The translations under genes were made by a program, and so were the position numbers. Under the pieces are notes generated by a model that saw nothing but the letters and a program-made list of their open reading frames with translations, did no database searches and had not been told where the DNA came from. This document shows, piece by piece, positions 24,181 through 25,406 of a stretch of DNA of 25,406 nucleotides (position 1 is the stretch's first letter; every line of letters begins with the position of its first letter). The DNA is from CAZXFH01 sp964640055 (GTDB lineage: Bacteria; Fidelibacterota; UBA2242; JAFGTP01): the NCBI GenBank assembly GCA_964640055.1, contig CAZXFH010000044.1, forward strand, positions 1-25,406. Direction: 5' to 3'.

Positions 24181-24210
24181 TAGACATTTTTTAACCATTT
24201 ATCTTATAAT
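24181..24210 (+). promoter_or_regulatory. Promoter candidate for the lipoprotein gene
   Basis: On the plus strand TAGACA (24181-24186) and a perfect TATAAT (24205-24210) are separated by 18 bases, an excellent sigma70-type match. It would give a leader of about 200 bases before the lipoprotein start. A second candidate, TTGACT (24285-24290) and TTTATT (24308-24313) with a 17-base spacer, lies closer. The rest of the 23998-24415 gap is AT-rich and holds no other gene that could be supported. Confidence 0.45.
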
Positions 24211-24415
24211 AGTATAATTTTCTAAATTAAATAAAATTGATATATTATTTCCTGTGTTATATATTATATATAGTTGAAATATTTTTGACTGCTTTGAAGC
24301 CGGAGATTTTATTACCATTCAAATAATAGTGTAGTATGAAGTAATAAAAATTGAGTATTTATTATTAGTGATCTAGCAATTAACTGAATAATTGATCATT
24401 AAAAAGGAGGACAAA

Positions 24416-24862
24416 ATGTTGAGAAAACGGTTTTTTATGGTGGCATTCACTGGCATGATTTTCTTTTGGATAGGCTGCCAGGCCCCGCAAACCGCCCAAG
24501 CACCTGCAGTTAACGGTGAGGAACTGGTGCGCAATTTGTGGTCGGATTTTGAAAAAAGCGATCGGCAAATATTTGAAAATTGGGTGGCAGAAGGGTTTCA
24601 ATCCGTGCATCAGAATGGAGCCCGGGACCGGGCAGCAGAGATCAAACTCCTGATGGACCTGAATCTCGGGGAATACACGCTTGACAATTTCACCACGACT
24701 CAAAATGAAGACATGGCCGTGGTGACCTACACCGTCGCAGCGACTGAAACTATTGCCGGAAAGGTCTTGCCTAAATCCCCGGCGGTCAGGCTCTCAGTTT
24801 TCCGCTATGATGGCAAAGCCTGGAAATGGATTGCTCATGCCAATCTGAACCCGATGGATTAG
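24416..24862 (+). CDS. Probable lipoprotein, SnoaL/DUF4440-like
   Basis: A 148-residue protein with an N-terminal signal (LRKRFFMVAFTGMIFFWIG) ending at Cys21, a plausible though imperfect lipobox (W-I-G-C). After a short Ala/Pro/Gln linker, the rest (about 32-148) reads like an NTF2-fold SnoaL/DUF4440 domain: VRNLWSDFEKSDRQIFENWVAEGFQSVH, then DMAVVTYTVAAT and KAWKWIAHANLNP. Such domains bind small ligands or act as accessory proteins; function unknown. The ATG at 24416 is chosen over the upstream in-frame codon because GGAGG lies six bases before it. Confidence 0.72.
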   Translation: MLRKRFFMVAFTGMIFFWIGCQAPQTAQAPAVNGEELVRNLWSDFEKSDRQIFENWVAEGFQSVHQNGARDRAAEIKLLMDLNLGEYTLDNFTTTQNEDMAVVTYTVAATETIAGKVLPKSPAVRLSVFRYDGKAWKWIAHANLNPMD

Positions 24863-25152
24863 TCGCCGATCTGAAACCCTCCCTGATTTTCGCAACCCAA
24901 AGAGAGCTATTTAAAATAAACAGACTCTGCTGTAAGGTCAATTCTATTATCATTTTTTATCATTTTTATCTTATCTTCTGATATTCATAATTAGACACTA
25001 TTGAAAATAAGATCGGCAATGCAGCGTCCCACAGATAATTTACAACCCCATTTACCTATTGAATTCCTAGGCAAAGCCTGTATATAATTCTGCTCAAATT
25101 CAAATATCCGGATTTGGTTCTCAAGAAATCGGTTTTTTTATTTTTAAAACCG
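24863..25152. other. AT-rich gap ahead of the hisG remnant
   Basis: No gene or RNA recognised. It contains pyrimidine-rich repeats of the TTATCATTTTT type near 24950-24970 and ends in the inverted repeat listed separately. No terminator was found behind the lipoprotein gene. Confidence 0.4.
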
Positions 25153-25154
25153 AT
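25128..25154. repeat. Perfect 9-base inverted repeat at the start of the hisG remnant
   Basis: ATCGGTTTT (25128-25136) and AAAACCGAT (25146-25154) are separated by nine A/T bases. The right arm includes the first two bases of the remnant's first in-frame ATG. It could be a terminator-like hairpin, an operator, or the end of a small element. Confidence 0.5.
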
Positions 25155-25304
25155 GGTGCCTATTATGATCACCTTAGCCATTCAAAAATCAGGCCGCCTC
25201 AGTGAAAAAGTTTGCGTTTACTGCAGGAATGTGATATCCATTTCGAAAATGGTGGCCGGGCCAAATTAAAAGTCAAGGCCCATAGTTATCTAATGGAAGT
25301 GCTG
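25153..25304 (+). pseudogene. hisG: Frameshifted 5' remnant of ATP phosphoribosyltransferase (hisG)
   Basis: Starting at 25153 (or ATG 25165) the frame reads MITLAIQKSGRLSEK, the conserved N-terminus of long-form HisG. After 25209 the homology continues one frame over: LRLLQECDIHFENGGR then AKLKVKAHSYLMEVL, ending near 25304. One base is missing around the run of five A residues at 25205-25209; adding one base restores a continuous HisG-like sequence (SEK-S-LRLLQEC). Beyond MEVL the expected LRDDDIP..V.DGV segment does not follow in any frame clearly, so only about 50 codons remain. HisG catalyses the first step of histidine synthesis; this copy cannot make it. No ribosome binding site and no other his gene are visible. 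The remaining open frame to 25406 is AT-rich and unrelated. Confidence 0.7.
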
Positions 25305-25406
25305 CGTATGTGGGCAAGGAGGAAAAACCTGAATGGGCTACTATTTAATTATTTTTTTAGAAATAGGTTGAAAAATAAATATCATTTGTATATTTTAACA
25401 TTGTAA

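Noticed and set aside
24941..24975. TTATCATTTTT-type short repeats as a CRISPR-like or iteron array
   Set aside because: Only two or three imperfect, adjacent low-complexity copies without spacers of fixed length.
25305..25406. Open frame continuing after the hisG remnant to a stop at 25406
   Set aside because: AT-rich, lysine/asparagine/leucine-rich read-through of the frameshifted fragment; no protein family recognised.

Overview
The window looks like a chromosomal segment from a Gram-negative bacterium of the Fibrobacterota-Chlorobiota-Bacteroidota (FCB) neighbourhood. Calditrichota-, Marinimicrobiota- or KSB1-like lineages would fit. The clues are an exported amidase ending in a type IX secretion (T9SS) sorting domain with the typical NYPNPFNP motif, a large protease that ends in an Omp85-like outer-membrane barrel, several PD40/TolB-like propellers, and many Sec signal peptides. 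The phylum cannot be fixed from the sequence alone.

Positions 86-14200 hold one long run of minus-strand genes, tightly packed or overlapping, so probably one or a few operons. In transcription order they are: EamA transporter, radA, tgt, aldehyde dehydrogenase, nadB, yajC, def, fmt, rsmB, a PASTA-only membrane protein, rpe, a polyprenol/dolichol-kinase-like gene, and a BatA-type von Willebrand A protein. These are mostly housekeeping functions (DNA repair, tRNA and rRNA modification, formyl-methionine start and removal, NAD synthesis, pentose phosphates). The order def-fmt-rsmB-(PASTA)-rpe resembles the Firmicutes def-fmt-rsmB-stp-prkC-rsgA-rpe cluster. Here the kinase, phosphatase and GTPase are absent and only an anchored PASTA ectodomain remains.

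Positions 14438-23618 are rich in envelope and exported proteins: the protease-propeller-barrel protein, a small plus-strand pair (LiaI/LiaF-like membrane protein overlapping a cysteine-cluster protein), a secreted EEP-family phosphodiesterase, the T9SS-type amidase with a clear terminator, and a secreted TolB-like propeller. Ahead of the propeller lies a 27-codon signal-peptide-like ORF with a good ribosome binding site.

From 23794 to the end the window is AT-rich and sparse: a DUF6485-like cysteine-rich protein, a probable lipoprotein, and at the right edge a decayed 5' fragment of hisG (ATP phosphoribosyltransferase) with a one-base frameshift and loss of homology after about 50 codons. 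No rRNA, tRNA, CRISPR array, insertion sequence or phage gene was recognised. The least ordinary items are the tri-domain protease-barrel protein, the kinase-less PASTA protein in the PrkC position, the hisG remnant and the tiny exported-peptide ORF.
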